This document shows, piece after piece, positions 7,879 through 15,634 of a stretch of DNA of 18,601 nt. The translations under genes were made by a program, and so were the position numbers. Source of the stretch: JBBQFC01 sp038321615 (lineage in GTDB: Bacteria; Bacteroidota; Bacteroidia; Flavobacteriales_D; Cryomorphaceae). Location: the NCBI GenBank assembly GCA_038321615.1, contig JBBQFC010000063.1, positions 1 through 18,601 on the forward strand. Reading direction: 5' to 3'. How positions within the stretch are numbered: position 1 is the stretch's first letter; every line of letters begins with the position of its first letter. The notes below the pieces were generated by a model, which saw only the letters and a list, made by a program, of their open reading frames with translations, ran no database searches and was not told where the DNA came from.

Positions 7879-8346
7879 ATGACCACAATAACGCATCACA
7901 TAGAACGGTACGAAGCCGGGCAGAAGCCAAGCCACGCACAAAAACAGGGCATCGTCGATTTTCTCTTCACCCATCTCGATGAATACGGCGATCCGAAAGC
8001 CCACATATTAAAATGCCTCGATTACGCTGTGCAAGATATCGACTCGCCCGGAGGCTTCGCGCTCACCATTGGCAGCGGCGGGGTAATCAAAGGCGCCGTA
8101 ATCGTAAACCGCACGGGTATGGGCGGCTACATCCCCGAAAACATTTTGGTCTACATTGCCGTCGATCAGCAATACCGCGGTCAGGGACTTGGAAAAGCGC
8201 TGATGGAAAAAGCCATCGCCACTGCCGAAGGAGATATTGCCCTGCACGTGGAAGCTAATAACCCCGCGAAAGGGCTCTATGAAAAATTGGGATTTACCAA
8301 TCCATATTTGGAAATGCGCCTAAAGCGAACCGAAAAAAATGATTGA
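7879..8346 (+). CDS. GNAT family N-acetyltransferase
   Basis: The protein of 155 residues is a GCN5-related acetyltransferase that would transfer acetyl from acetyl-CoA to an amine. The CoA-binding motif is at 93-106 (IAVDQQYRGQGLGK, with R100-G-Q-G-L-G105), and the C-terminal motif NNPAKGLYEKLGF (127-139) is typical of single-domain members. The frame stays open upstream to 7735, but bases 7735-7878 are packed with inverted repeats and their translation looks unlike a folded domain, so the ATG at 7879 is preferred. The stop overlaps the next gene by 8 bases. Being first in an operon with a deacylase and two racemases suggests an amino acid or amino-acid-like substrate; the true substrate is unknown. 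Confidence 0.8.
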   Translation: MTTITHHIERYEAGQKPSHAQKQGIVDFLFTHLDEYGDPKAHILKCLDYAVQDIDSPGGFALTIGSGGVIKGAVIVNRTGMGGYIPENILVYIAVDQQYRGQGLGKALMEKAIATAEGDIALHVEANNPAKGLYEKLGFTNPYLEMRLKRTEKND

Positions 8347-9523
8347 ACACAGTATAGCAAATCGATCCAAAGCGGGTTTTTTACCCGAAGAAACAACACA
8401 GCGGTTGATTCAAATGCGGCGCGGCTTTCACCGCGAGCCAGAAATCTCAGGATCAGAATTTAAGACTGCCGAAAAAATAGAAGAATATCTCTCCCAATAT
8501 TCAGTTGCCAGCACTATGCGCGTAGGCAATACCGGAGTAATTGCCCGATTTGAAAGCGATGAAGCAGGACCCCGCATTCTAATAAGGTTAGATATTGATG
8601 CCTTGCCGATCGCCGAAACAAATACCTTCGAGCATCGATCTACCAGAAAAGGAATAAGTCATAAATGCGGCCACGATGGCCATGCTACCATAGGTTTAGG
8701 GTTGGCGGAAGCCATGAGTCGGAATAAGCTAAGCCGCGGTGCCGTGCACATCCTCTTCCAGCCCGCAGAAGAAAACGGTGAAGGAGCAATGGCTGTTTGG
8801 AACGATCTCAAATTTGATGGTCATTCTTACGATTACACCTTTGCCCTGCATAATCTACCCGGTTTTGCCCTGGCGGAAGTAGTAGTCAAAGATGGCCCTT
8901 TCACCGCTCAAGTCCAGAGTATAATTCTCGCTCTGCAAGGTAAAACCGCCCACGCAGCAGAACCCGAACATGGGAAAAATCCAGCATTGGCTATGGCCGC
9001 TATACTGAGCTTTGTTGACGGGTTGAATCGCAATGAGCCCTCAGAGTCCGACTTTTTTGTGGGTGTGGCCGTACACGCTGTTTTGGGAACTCCAGCCTAC
9101 GGTATTTCTGCTGGCGATGGAGAACTGCACTTCACCATGCGGGCATGGGAACCAGCCCTGTTGAAAGAGAAAACCCAGCAGATATTGAATTTTGCGCAGG
9201 CGAGAGCAGCTGAAAACGGCTTGAAAATTGAAGTTTCTTACACCCAAAAATTTGAAGCGAACATCAATGCTGAAAAAGGCAATGATTTTATCCGAAAGGG
9301 AGCCGCTTCTTTAGGTCTAAAGGTTCGAGAAGTCGATACGCCTTTCAAATGGGGCGAAGATTTTGGGTATTTCACTCAACGGATTCCCGGAGCTATGTTC
9401 GGCTTAGGAGCAGGACTGGAATGTCCGGCCCTGCACAACCCTGATTACGATTTCCCCGATGAACTTATTGCCACCGGCGTTGGTTTATTTTACCAAATAA
9501 TCGCAGAAGTACTTGCCCAATAA
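8339..9523 (+). CDS. M20D family metal-dependent amidohydrolase (N-acyl amino acid deacylase type)
   Basis: M20D enzymes cleave N-acyl amino acids or related amides with a two-metal centre. The 394-residue protein keeps the family metal ligands: C110 and H112 in HKCGHDGHAT, E144/E145 in QPAEENGEGA, H171 in ALHNLPG and H366 in CPALHNPDYDFPD. The dimerisation domain lies about 185-300 and holds GKTAHAAEPEHGKNP (201-215). It overlaps the acetyltransferase by 8 bases, and its stop overlaps the start of the next racemase by one base (TAATG), which points to translational coupling. Substrate candidates from the family include N-acetyl or N-acyl amino acids; context favours an amino acid that the downstream racemases also handle. 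It is cytoplasmic, with no signal peptide. Confidence 0.9.
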   Translation: MIEHSIANRSKAGFLPEETTQRLIQMRRGFHREPEISGSEFKTAEKIEEYLSQYSVASTMRVGNTGVIARFESDEAGPRILIRLDIDALPIAETNTFEHRSTRKGISHKCGHDGHATIGLGLAEAMSRNKLSRGAVHILFQPAEENGEGAMAVWNDLKFDGHSYDYTFALHNLPGFALAEVVVKDGPFTAQVQSIILALQGKTAHAAEPEHGKNPALAMAAILSFVDGLNRNEPSESDFFVGVAVHAVLGTPAYGISAGDGELHFTMRAWEPALLKEKTQQILNFAQARAAENGLKIEVSYTQKFEANINAEKGNDFIRKGAASLGLKVREVDTPFKWGEDFGYFTQRIPGAMFGLGAGLECPALHNPDYDFPDELIATGVGLFYQIIAEVLAQ

Positions 9524-10674
9524 TGGAGCCCACCTCATCGATCACCTTGTCGAAATCGGCCATGAAGCAGAATCTCGAATTCATCGCTTCCATGCTCGGC
9601 CCTACGCAACTTTCTACCGTAGTGAAAGGCAACGCATACGGGCATGGCATTGCGGAGTATTGCCCGGTATTATATGATCTGGGCATTCGCCACTTCAGCG
9701 TTTTCAGTGCCGATGAAGCATTTGCCGTGCGGTCGGTATTGCCTCCGGAGACTGAGGTGATGGTGATGGGCTATCTCAGTTCCGATCAGTTAGACTGGGC
9801 TATCGAAACCAATACTTCTTTCTTCGTATTCGATCGTGGTCGGCTGGCAGATGCCTTGGCTTCGGCGAAACGGATTTCGCGAAAAGCCATCGTTCACCTG
9901 GAGCTGGAGACCGGAATGAACCGCACTGGATTTCAACCCGATACCTGGTTTAAGCTCATTGAAGAAATGAAGCATAATAAAGGGCATTTAAACTTAAAAG
10001 GAATTTGCTCGCACCTAGCCGGAGCCGAAAGTGCAACGAATCACGAACGCGTTATGCAACAAATCCAGCGGTTCGAGCACTTCAAAGCACTGCTATCAGA
10101 AAAAGGAACTTTCCCCGATTTGCAGTTTCACCTGGCCTGTTCGGCAGCAAGTATGCGCTATCCGCAAACGCGGATGGATCTGGTAAGAGTGGGTATATTG
10201 CAGTACGGCTTTTTTCCAAGCGAAGAAATGCAGGCTGAATATATCGCCGCAAATCCTGCCAATCCCAACCCATTAAAACGGGTGCTGAGTTGGACGGCTC
10301 ATGTGCTCGACGTGCGAACGGTAGCCGAAGGCGAATATGTGGGATACGGAAATTCCTACTGCGCCGAGCAGGCGATGACTATTGCCATCGTGCCCGTTGG
10401 TTATGCGCACGGCTTCAGCCGAAATCTCAGTAACTCAGGTCAAATTTTGATCAAAGGTTGCGTTTGTCCAGTGGTCGGAATTGTAAATATGAATATGACG
10501 ATTGTCGACGTTTCCCATTGTGTGGAAGTATGCCGTGGCGACGAAGCGGTGATGATAGGGCGCCAAGGCCATGCGGAACTTACTGTAGCCTCCTTTTCCA
10601 GCTACAGCGAACAAGTAAACTATGAGCTGCTCACGCGGCTTCCAATGAATATTCCCCGAAAAATTATTTCCTGA
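9523..10674 (+). CDS. alr: Alanine racemase family protein
   Basis: Fold-III pyridoxal phosphate racemase of 383 residues. K35 in VVKGNAYGHG is the cofactor lysine, Y275 in VGYGNSY is the expected catalytic tyrosine of the second subunit, TGMNRTG (130-136) and VPVGYAHGFSR (290-300) are family blocks, and Y367 matches the C-terminal active-site tyrosine. The motif usually written GRVCMDQ reads GIVNMNM (319-325), so the common Cys and Asp are both Asn. The start overlaps the M20D stop by one base and the stop overlaps the next start by one base. It may make D-alanine for peptidoglycan or act on another amino acid; the operon leaves both open. No murF-type fusion is present. Confidence 0.88.
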   Translation: MEPTSSITLSKSAMKQNLEFIASMLGPTQLSTVVKGNAYGHGIAEYCPVLYDLGIRHFSVFSADEAFAVRSVLPPETEVMVMGYLSSDQLDWAIETNTSFFVFDRGRLADALASAKRISRKAIVHLELETGMNRTGFQPDTWFKLIEEMKHNKGHLNLKGICSHLAGAESATNHERVMQQIQRFEHFKALLSEKGTFPDLQFHLACSAASMRYPQTRMDLVRVGILQYGFFPSEEMQAEYIAANPANPNPLKRVLSWTAHVLDVRTVAEGEYVGYGNSYCAEQAMTIAIVPVGYAHGFSRNLSNSGQILIKGCVCPVVGIVNMNMTIVDVSHCVEVCRGDEAVMIGRQGHAELTVASFSSYSEQVNYELLTRLPMNIPRKIIS

Positions 10675-11771
10675 TGGCAGAACTCATTATACATACCGAT
10701 AGCATTAAAGCCAACATTACTTACCTGAGCGAGTATTTCGACCGCCACCATATAGCGTGGAGCTTGATCACCAAAGTATTCTCTGGCGATCAAGAGTTTT
10801 TGAAACAGGTACTCAGCAAGGAAGTGATTGCCAAAATCAATTCCATTGGCGACTCGCGCTTGGGCAGCCTGCGCAATCTCCGCGCGGTAAATCCCAATAT
10901 GCGAACGATTTACATTAAACCGCCTGCGGAGATCTATGCCGACGAAGTGGTGGCATACGCAGATATCTCGCTGAATAGTTCCTTCAGCACCATCGATGCG
11001 CTAAACACGGCCGCTGGAAAAATTGGAAAAGTGCATCAGATCATCATTATGATCGAGATGGGTGAGCTCCGCGAAGGTGTGAACCAAAGCGAGGTAATTG
11101 CCTTTTACGAAAGGATTTTCCGCCTTCCGAATATCGAGGTAATTGGGATTGGCTCCAATTTAGGGTGCATGTATGGGGTGGCCCCATCGCGGGAAAAACT
11201 AGAACAATTGGCCGATTACAAACGCCAAATCGAGCGAACCTTCAATCGCGATCTTCCATTGGTATCTGGCGGTACATCCATCACGCTGCCGCTGGTAGAG
11301 TCGGGCGAAATGCCCAAAGATATCAATCACTTTCGCGTAGGTGAAGCTGCTTTTTTTGGCCTAAGCCCTCTGAAAAACGAGCGCTTTGGCGAGCTGAGCA
11401 CCAAGACCTTTGAGATTTATGCCAATATCATAGAATTGGAAGAGAAGAATATCGTGCCAGAAGGAACGATTGGAGACGCCGCCATCGGCCATGCTGCGCA
11501 GTTCAAGCAAACTGACATTGGTATAACTTCTACCAAGGCTATTCTTGATTTCGGATTGCTCGACGTCGATAAAAAAGACCTGGAGCCCGTTGATCCATCG
11601 TTAGGTTTTGTGGGTATCACTTCCGACATGCTCGTTCTAGACTTGGGCTCTAATAAAACCGCCGACGGAAAACCCAAATACAAAGCCGGAGATAAGGTGG
11701 AATTCAAACCGAATTATATGGCTGTTGCGCGGTTGCTGAACTCGAAGTTTATTGATAAGGTTTATCTGTGA
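10674..11771 (+). CDS. Ornithine racemase-like / alanine racemase-fold PLP enzyme
   Basis: This 365-residue protein resembles, from memory, the clostridial ornithine racemase group rather than classic alanine racemase. K34 in WSLITKVFSG is the likely cofactor lysine. Shared blocks are SIGDSRLGSLRNL (57-69), the ISLNSSFSTIDALN stretch (98-111), MIEMGELREGV (126-136), LPLVSGGTSI (194-203) and FRVGEAAFFG (220-229). It is the last gene of the four-gene cluster and is coupled to alr by TGATG. The substrate may be ornithine, another basic amino acid, or something else; sequence alone does not decide. It is not a recent duplicate of alr, as the two share only general fold features. Confidence 0.82.
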   Translation: MAELIIHTDSIKANITYLSEYFDRHHIAWSLITKVFSGDQEFLKQVLSKEVIAKINSIGDSRLGSLRNLRAVNPNMRTIYIKPPAEIYADEVVAYADISLNSSFSTIDALNTAAGKIGKVHQIIIMIEMGELREGVNQSEVIAFYERIFRLPNIEVIGIGSNLGCMYGVAPSREKLEQLADYKRQIERTFNRDLPLVSGGTSITLPLVESGEMPKDINHFRVGEAAFFGLSPLKNERFGELSTKTFEIYANIIELEEKNIVPEGTIGDAAIGHAAQFKQTDIGITSTKAILDFGLLDVDKKDLEPVDPSLGFVGITSDMLVLDLGSNKTADGKPKYKAGDKVEFKPNYMAVARLLNSKFIDKVYL

Positions 11772-11858
11772 AGGAAGTTCAGGCTTTCATTTATTGCCTC
11801 CACTGCTCGCTCAGGAGAGCCCGATTTCTCGCACCAGTTGCCATAACTTCGAAATACA

Positions 11859-12284
11859 CTAAGGGATAATGGTAATTAAATTCGCATTGCTAATCTCTTC
11901 TGCGTTCAGGTACGTATTCATAGAATAGGTCACATTCCCGCAGCAGGAAGTGCTCTCCCGTTCACCCAGATTAAAGGAAACGGTATCGTTAATAGAGTCT
12001 GCCAACTTCATTATATAGGCGTTGTAATCGCCATCTAATCCAAATTGAAAAGCTCCTTGACCGTCGAGTTTTGCGGTGGAGATTACTTGCCCATTTTCTG
12101 CTGTGATTACGAGACTATCGGGATTGTAGATGGCACTATCTCCAAAGAAAAGATTATTACCTGAAGCATCCACGTATTTGATCATTTTTGTAGGCACTTC
12201 CATGCAGTCGTTGCAATCGTCGCCGCAACCCGAAAGAAATGCGGTGCTCAGCAGCAATAGATAGATTAGATAGTTGGTTCTCAT
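11859..12284 (-). CDS. Small secreted lipoprotein, function unknown
   Basis: The 141-residue protein begins with a lipoprotein signal peptide ending in the lipobox LSGC (17-20), so C20 should be lipidated and the protein anchored in a membrane. Acidic residues follow closely (CGDDC), which is compatible with the acidic surface-export signals described in Bacteroidota lipoproteins. C24, C27 and a C114-C115 pair could form disulfides. The body looks like a small beta-rich domain (PTKMIKYVDASGNNLFFG onward) seen, as far as I recall, in many uncharacterised short Bacteroidota lipoproteins. It is transcribed towards the racemase operon and stands alone. No function is proposed. Confidence 0.75.
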   Translation of the reverse strand: MRTNYLIYLLLLSTAFLSGCGDDCNDCMEVPTKMIKYVDASGNNLFFGDSAIYNPDSLVITAENGQVISTAKLDGQGAFQFGLDGDYNAYIMKLADSINDTVSFNLGERESTSCCGNVTYSMNTYLNAEEISNANLITIIP

Positions 12285-12810
12285 GGCATAACACTACTTT
12301 AATTTTCAATAATATAAATTGTTTTTTTATTTTGAATGCTGTTCGCAATTCGAATTAAACCGAAGTAAAGCTAATTCAAATTTGCCGCTGATGTGCAAAA
12401 TAGTCGGTGTTCTTGGTAAAGCTTGCGGAAGTGTCGTTTTACGAAGGTATCAAAAGTCACTGATCAAATCCGTTTATAAATGATCCTGTCTTGGTTCAGC
12501 CTGCATCTGAAGTAATTCGGTGGTTTCTTTTCCGAATATTGTGCAGTTCTCCCAATTTTCCCTTAAGATTTGCAAATCGGCCATGTGCGGCGAGTTGTTC
12601 ATTATTCTCAATTCATCCTTCCGATGTTTTTAATTTCACCCGGCATCTTGTTAATCCGAATCCCATCTAAATCAGTTCACTTTCTTTTGAGCCAAAGGAT
12701 GAGATTTTTTTTCTGCATTTTTAACACAAAAGATGGACGAACATTTAGACTTTGGTGGGTCTTCTGAAACCCTATTAGTGGCCTGACCATAAGCTACAGC
12801 GTGAAGAATG

Positions 12811-12897
12811 GCGCTATTGCTCAGATGTTTTTATGCCAAAGGCTTCTTGTATTTCAATCACCTTTCATTCTTGAAGAAAGCTCCTGACCAATAGCGC
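12811..12897. repeat. 14-base inverted repeat upstream of the rhodopsin promoter
   Basis: GCGCTATTGCTCAG at 12811-12824 is the reverse complement of CTGACCAATAGCGC at 12884-12897 except for one base (13 of 14), with a 59-base interior. It ends 24 bases before the promoter candidate. A similar motif to the right arm, CCTGACCATAAGC, occurs at about 12782-12794. No T-run follows, so it is not a simple terminator. It could be a regulator site pair, a long-range hairpin or the ends of a small remnant element. Confidence 0.55.
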
Positions 12898-12920
12898 TAA
12901 TCCGAACCGAATAAGACAGT

Positions 12921-12951
12921 TTTGCCATATTGTAGAATATACTTACATTGG
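12921..12951 (+). promoter_or_regulatory. Probable promoter of the sodium-pump rhodopsin
   Basis: TTTG at 12921-12924 is followed after 19 bases by TACATTGG at 12944-12951, one mismatch from the Bacteroidota -7 consensus TAnnTTTG, with correct spacing. It would leave a leader of about 45-50 bases that is A/T-rich and lacks a Shine-Dalgarno motif. Confidence 0.45.
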
Positions 12952-13005
12952 AAGTCCGGAGCATAATTTCGCTTATTTATGTTAAAAAGGTAAACCAGAA
13001 TAATT

Positions 13006-13857
13006 ATGAACGAATTAGGAAATGCCACATTTGAGAATTACGTAGGCCTGAATGATGGGTTTACAGAAATGGCTTATCAAATGGTGGCCCACACACTTAC
13101 GCTCGGCTACGCAGTGATGCTTGCCGGGCTTTTTTATTTTATTCTCACCATAAAATCCGTATCCCCCAAGTACCGCATTTCATCGGTTCTGTCGGTGGTA
13201 GTTATGGTATCGGCATTTCTGCTGTTGTACGCTCAGGCCAACAACTGGACAAGCAGTTTCGTATTTGACAAAGAGACCGGACTCTATTTTCTGGGCGAAG
13301 GTGCAGATATGTTCAATAACGGTTACCGATACCTCAACTGGCTGATTGATGTTCCAATGCTTCTTTTTCAGATCCTTTTTGTCGTCTCCCTTAAACGCAG
13401 CAAGTTTAGCAGTATTCGCAATCAATTTTGGTTTTCCGGCGCTGGGATGATCATAACGGGTTATATCGGGCAGTTTTACGAAGTAACAGATATTTCAACC
13501 TTTGCAATATGGGGAGCGATTTCGACGGCATTCTTTGTGCACATCCTCATTCTGATGCACCGTGTGATTAAGGAAGGCAAGGAAGGCATACCCGCAAAGG
13601 CAGCCAAAGTACTCGGAAGCATATGGGTGCTTTTCCTGATATCCTGGATGCTCTATCCGGGTGCCTACCTCATGCCACATCTACTCGGAATCGAAGGTGG
13701 TTTCTTTAACGAATCGGGTGTGGTAGGAAGGCAAATAACCTACACGATGGCCGATGTGGGCTCGAAAGTAATTTACGGTGTTATGCTTACACAAGTCGCG
13801 CAAATCATGAGTAAGGCGGAAGGCTACGTTGAAGAAGGCTCTACCGCTAAAGTCTGA
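13006..13857 (+). CDS. Light-driven sodium-pump rhodopsin (NDQ type, KR2-like)
   Basis: A seven-helix microbial rhodopsin of 283 residues that should pump Na+ out of the cell in light, using retinal. Helix C reads RYLNWLIDVPMLLFQ: N111, D115 and Q122 are the NDQ motif that defines sodium-pump rhodopsins. K254 in ADVGSKVIYG is the retinal lysine, with D250 four residues before. Compared from memory with KR2 (offset of one), E10, Y24, H29, S69, D101, R108 and R242 are kept, covering the interface Na+ site, trimer contact, gate and release region. L119, at the spectral switch position, predicts green absorption. Two cytoplasmic ion-entry positions differ: KR2 N61 and G263 are S60 and T262 here. 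G170 stands where bacteriorhodopsin has W138. It is a single-gene unit with its own promoter; no retinal-forming gene is adjacent. Confidence 0.95.
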   Translation: MNELGNATFENYVGLNDGFTEMAYQMVAHTLTLGYAVMLAGLFYFILTIKSVSPKYRISSVLSVVVMVSAFLLLYAQANNWTSSFVFDKETGLYFLGEGADMFNNGYRYLNWLIDVPMLLFQILFVVSLKRSKFSSIRNQFWFSGAGMIITGYIGQFYEVTDISTFAIWGAISTAFFVHILILMHRVIKEGKEGIPAKAAKVLGSIWVLFLISWMLYPGAYLMPHLLGIEGGFFNESGVVGRQITYTMADVGSKVIYGVMLTQVAQIMSKAEGYVEEGSTAKV

Positions 13858-13902
13858 TATATTCCACATTATTAAAATAAAAAAGCTGGAAGACTTCAAT
13901 GT

Positions 13903-13922
13903 GGTCGGAAGAAATTCCGGCT
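13903..13922 (+). other. Short GAAA-loop hairpin downstream of the rhodopsin gene
   Basis: CGGAA (13906-13910) and TTCCG (13915-13919) enclose a GAAA tetraloop, extended to about 8 pairs with G-C and G-U pairs. It lies about 45 bases after the rhodopsin stop. No T-run follows, so it is only a weak candidate for a 3' end or stabilising structure. Confidence 0.3.
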
Positions 13923-14035
13923 CCTGAACGTTTTAAAGAATGCATTCGTATTTCCGCCCGAAAGAGTTACTTCTGTGTAGGGCGTGTTACTTTTTATTCA
14001 TTGCCTTCGCTTCTCATTCAGAGGAGGTTGGCGAA

Positions 14036-15634
14036 TTAAAGAATGTAGTCTGTACTCACGAAATTGGAGCCGCGCTTGCGGAGCAATTCCCGGAGTATTT
14101 CATTGTTCGATTCATTATCTTTTGAAGCCACAAAGGTGCGGATAGAAAATGACCGCAGGGCATCGTAAACACTCAACGTGGCCACGGCCGAGTCTTTCCT
14201 TCCGGTAAAGGGATACACATCGGGTCCGCGCTGGCAAGAGCTGTTGAGGTTCACGCGGCATACAAGGTTTACTAAGGTGTCTATAAGCGGGGCGAGCGTA
14301 TCTGCGCTTTGCCCAAACAAACTTACCTGTTGTCCGTAATTGCTATCGGCCATATCGTTAAGTGGCTCTTGAATATCCTTAAAAGAAAGGATAGGTATCA
14401 CCGGGCCAAACTGCTCTTCGTGGTACACCCGCATGCTCTTGTCAACGGGATATAGCACCGCTGGAAATATGAAGTTACTGCTTATTTCACCGCCCTTTCT
14501 ATTGATGATGGAAGCCCCTTTTTCCAAGGCATCGTTTATAAGCTCTTTAATGTAGGCCGGTTTACCTGGCTCGGGCAGTGGGGTGAGCATTACGCCATCG
14601 TCCCATGGATTGCCAAACTTCAGCGCATCTACTGCGGCAGAAAAGCGCTCATTGAACTCTTTTGTGATTCGCTCGTGCACGTAGATTATTTTCAGCGCTG
14701 TACAACGTTGTCCGTTAAACGATAATGTACCCGAGATGCACTCCTTAATGGTCAAATCGAGGTCGGCATCTGGCAAAATGATGGCCGGATTCTTGGCTTC
14801 GAGACCCATAACCAGCCTCAACCTATTGGGATGTGGGTGTACTTCTTGCAAGGCTACTGCCGATTTGCTGTTGCCGATAAGAGCCAGCACATCCACCTTG
14901 CCTGTTTTCATGATAGGTGCAGCCACTTCCCGTCCGCGGCCGTACATTACATTCACTACACCTTTCGGGAAACAGGTTTGAAAAGCTTCGAGCAGCGGAC
15001 TGATGAGTAGCACGCCGTGCTTGGCTGGTTTGAATACGGTGGTATTGCCCATGATAATTGCAGGGATGAGCAGGGCAAATGTTTCATTGAGTGGGTAATT
15101 AAATGGTCCCAGACATAGCACTACGCCCAAGGGTCCCCGCCTGATTTGTGCATATATGCCTTCATGCCGGGTGAATTTGGCACTGCTCCGATCGAGGTTT
15201 TTGTACTCTTCGATGGTGTCGTCGATATATACCACCGTTCGATCAAACTCCTTACGTGCATCGATGATCGATTTGCCAATTTCCCACATCAAGAGTTGCA
15301 CGACTTCTTCACGCTTTGTGCGCATTATGGTGACGAAATTTTCCATGCAGGCAATGCGCTGTCGCACTTTCATGGTGGGCCATTCCCCTTGTCCACGGGC
15401 ATAAGCTTCCGATGCCGCGTGGAGGCATTCCAGAGCCGCAGCTTCATCCATCCGCGGTATACTTCCCAGTAAGGTCGGCCCCATTTCTCGATTCAGACCA
15501 GGGCTTTCTATGCTTGAATACACCTCGGTGAACGCTCCCTTCCAAGGTTTTAAAACCCCATTTACCAGGTAAGTGTCCTGCTTTAAGGTAGTGTTGAGTT
15601 TTATGTTTTCAGGAATAGGAGGGAGCGATTGCAT
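14036..15634 (-). CDS. NADP-dependent glyceraldehyde-3-phosphate dehydrogenase-like aldehyde dehydrogenase
   Basis: An aldehyde dehydrogenase superfamily protein of 532 residues, closest by motif to the non-phosphorylating GapN group, which oxidises glyceraldehyde 3-phosphate to 3-phosphoglycerate and yields NADPH. N179 (GPFNYPLNE), K202 (TVFKPAK), the nucleophile C311 (FNGQRCTALK) and E407 (HEEQFGP) are in place, and QRGPDVYPF (468-476) resembles the GapN segment whose arginine binds the substrate phosphate. The ELGGK motif that normally provides the general-base glutamate, 34 residues before the cysteine, reads GLEAK (277-281): glycine stands at that position and a glutamate lies two residues later. 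The protein is longer than usual GapN (about 475-500) at both ends. It stands alone with a spacer on each side. The exact substrate is inferred. Confidence 0.8.
   Translation of the reverse strand: MQSLPPIPENIKLNTTLKQDTYLVNGVLKPWKGAFTEVYSSIESPGLNREMGPTLLGSIPRMDEAAALECLHAASEAYARGQGEWPTMKVRQRIACMENFVTIMRTKREEVVQLLMWEIGKSIIDARKEFDRTVVYIDDTIEEYKNLDRSSAKFTRHEGIYAQIRRGPLGVVLCLGPFNYPLNETFALLIPAIIMGNTTVFKPAKHGVLLISPLLEAFQTCFPKGVVNVMYGRGREVAAPIMKTGKVDVLALIGNSKSAVALQEVHPHPNRLRLVMGLEAKNPAIILPDADLDLTIKECISGTLSFNGQRCTALKIIYVHERITKEFNERFSAAVDALKFGNPWDDGVMLTPLPEPGKPAYIKELINDALEKGASIINRKGGEISSNFIFPAVLYPVDKSMRVYHEEQFGPVIPILSFKDIQEPLNDMADSNYGQQVSLFGQSADTLAPLIDTLVNLVCRVNLNSSCQRGPDVYPFTGRKDSAVATLSVYDALRSFSIRTFVASKDNESNNEILRELLRKRGSNFVSTDYIL

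Larger units (their letters stand above)
12285..13005. other. Long spacer upstream of the rhodopsin gene
   Basis: About 720 bases without a convincing gene. The one longer open frame (12570-12767, plus, 65 codons) has no start context or recognisable domain and was not called. The 3' third holds an inverted repeat (12811-12897) and a promoter candidate (12921-12951), both listed separately. The 5' part, up to about 12780, is AT-rich with no structure I could support. Confidence 0.6.

Noticed and set aside
11762..11871. Short minus-strand frame ending at 11762 that reads like a protein C-terminus (about 37 codons)
   Set aside because: It overlaps the end of the lipoprotein gene, has no start codon of its own in a sensible place and no recognised homologue; too short to call even as a remnant.
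12570..12767. Possible small gene of 65 codons in the long spacer
   Set aside because: No recognisable domain, no promoter or start context, and a composition expected of chance reading of AT-rich DNA.
13940..14125. Small plus-strand frame between rhodopsin and aldehyde dehydrogenase
   Set aside because: Half of it lies antisense over the dehydrogenase C-terminus and it has no recognisable features.
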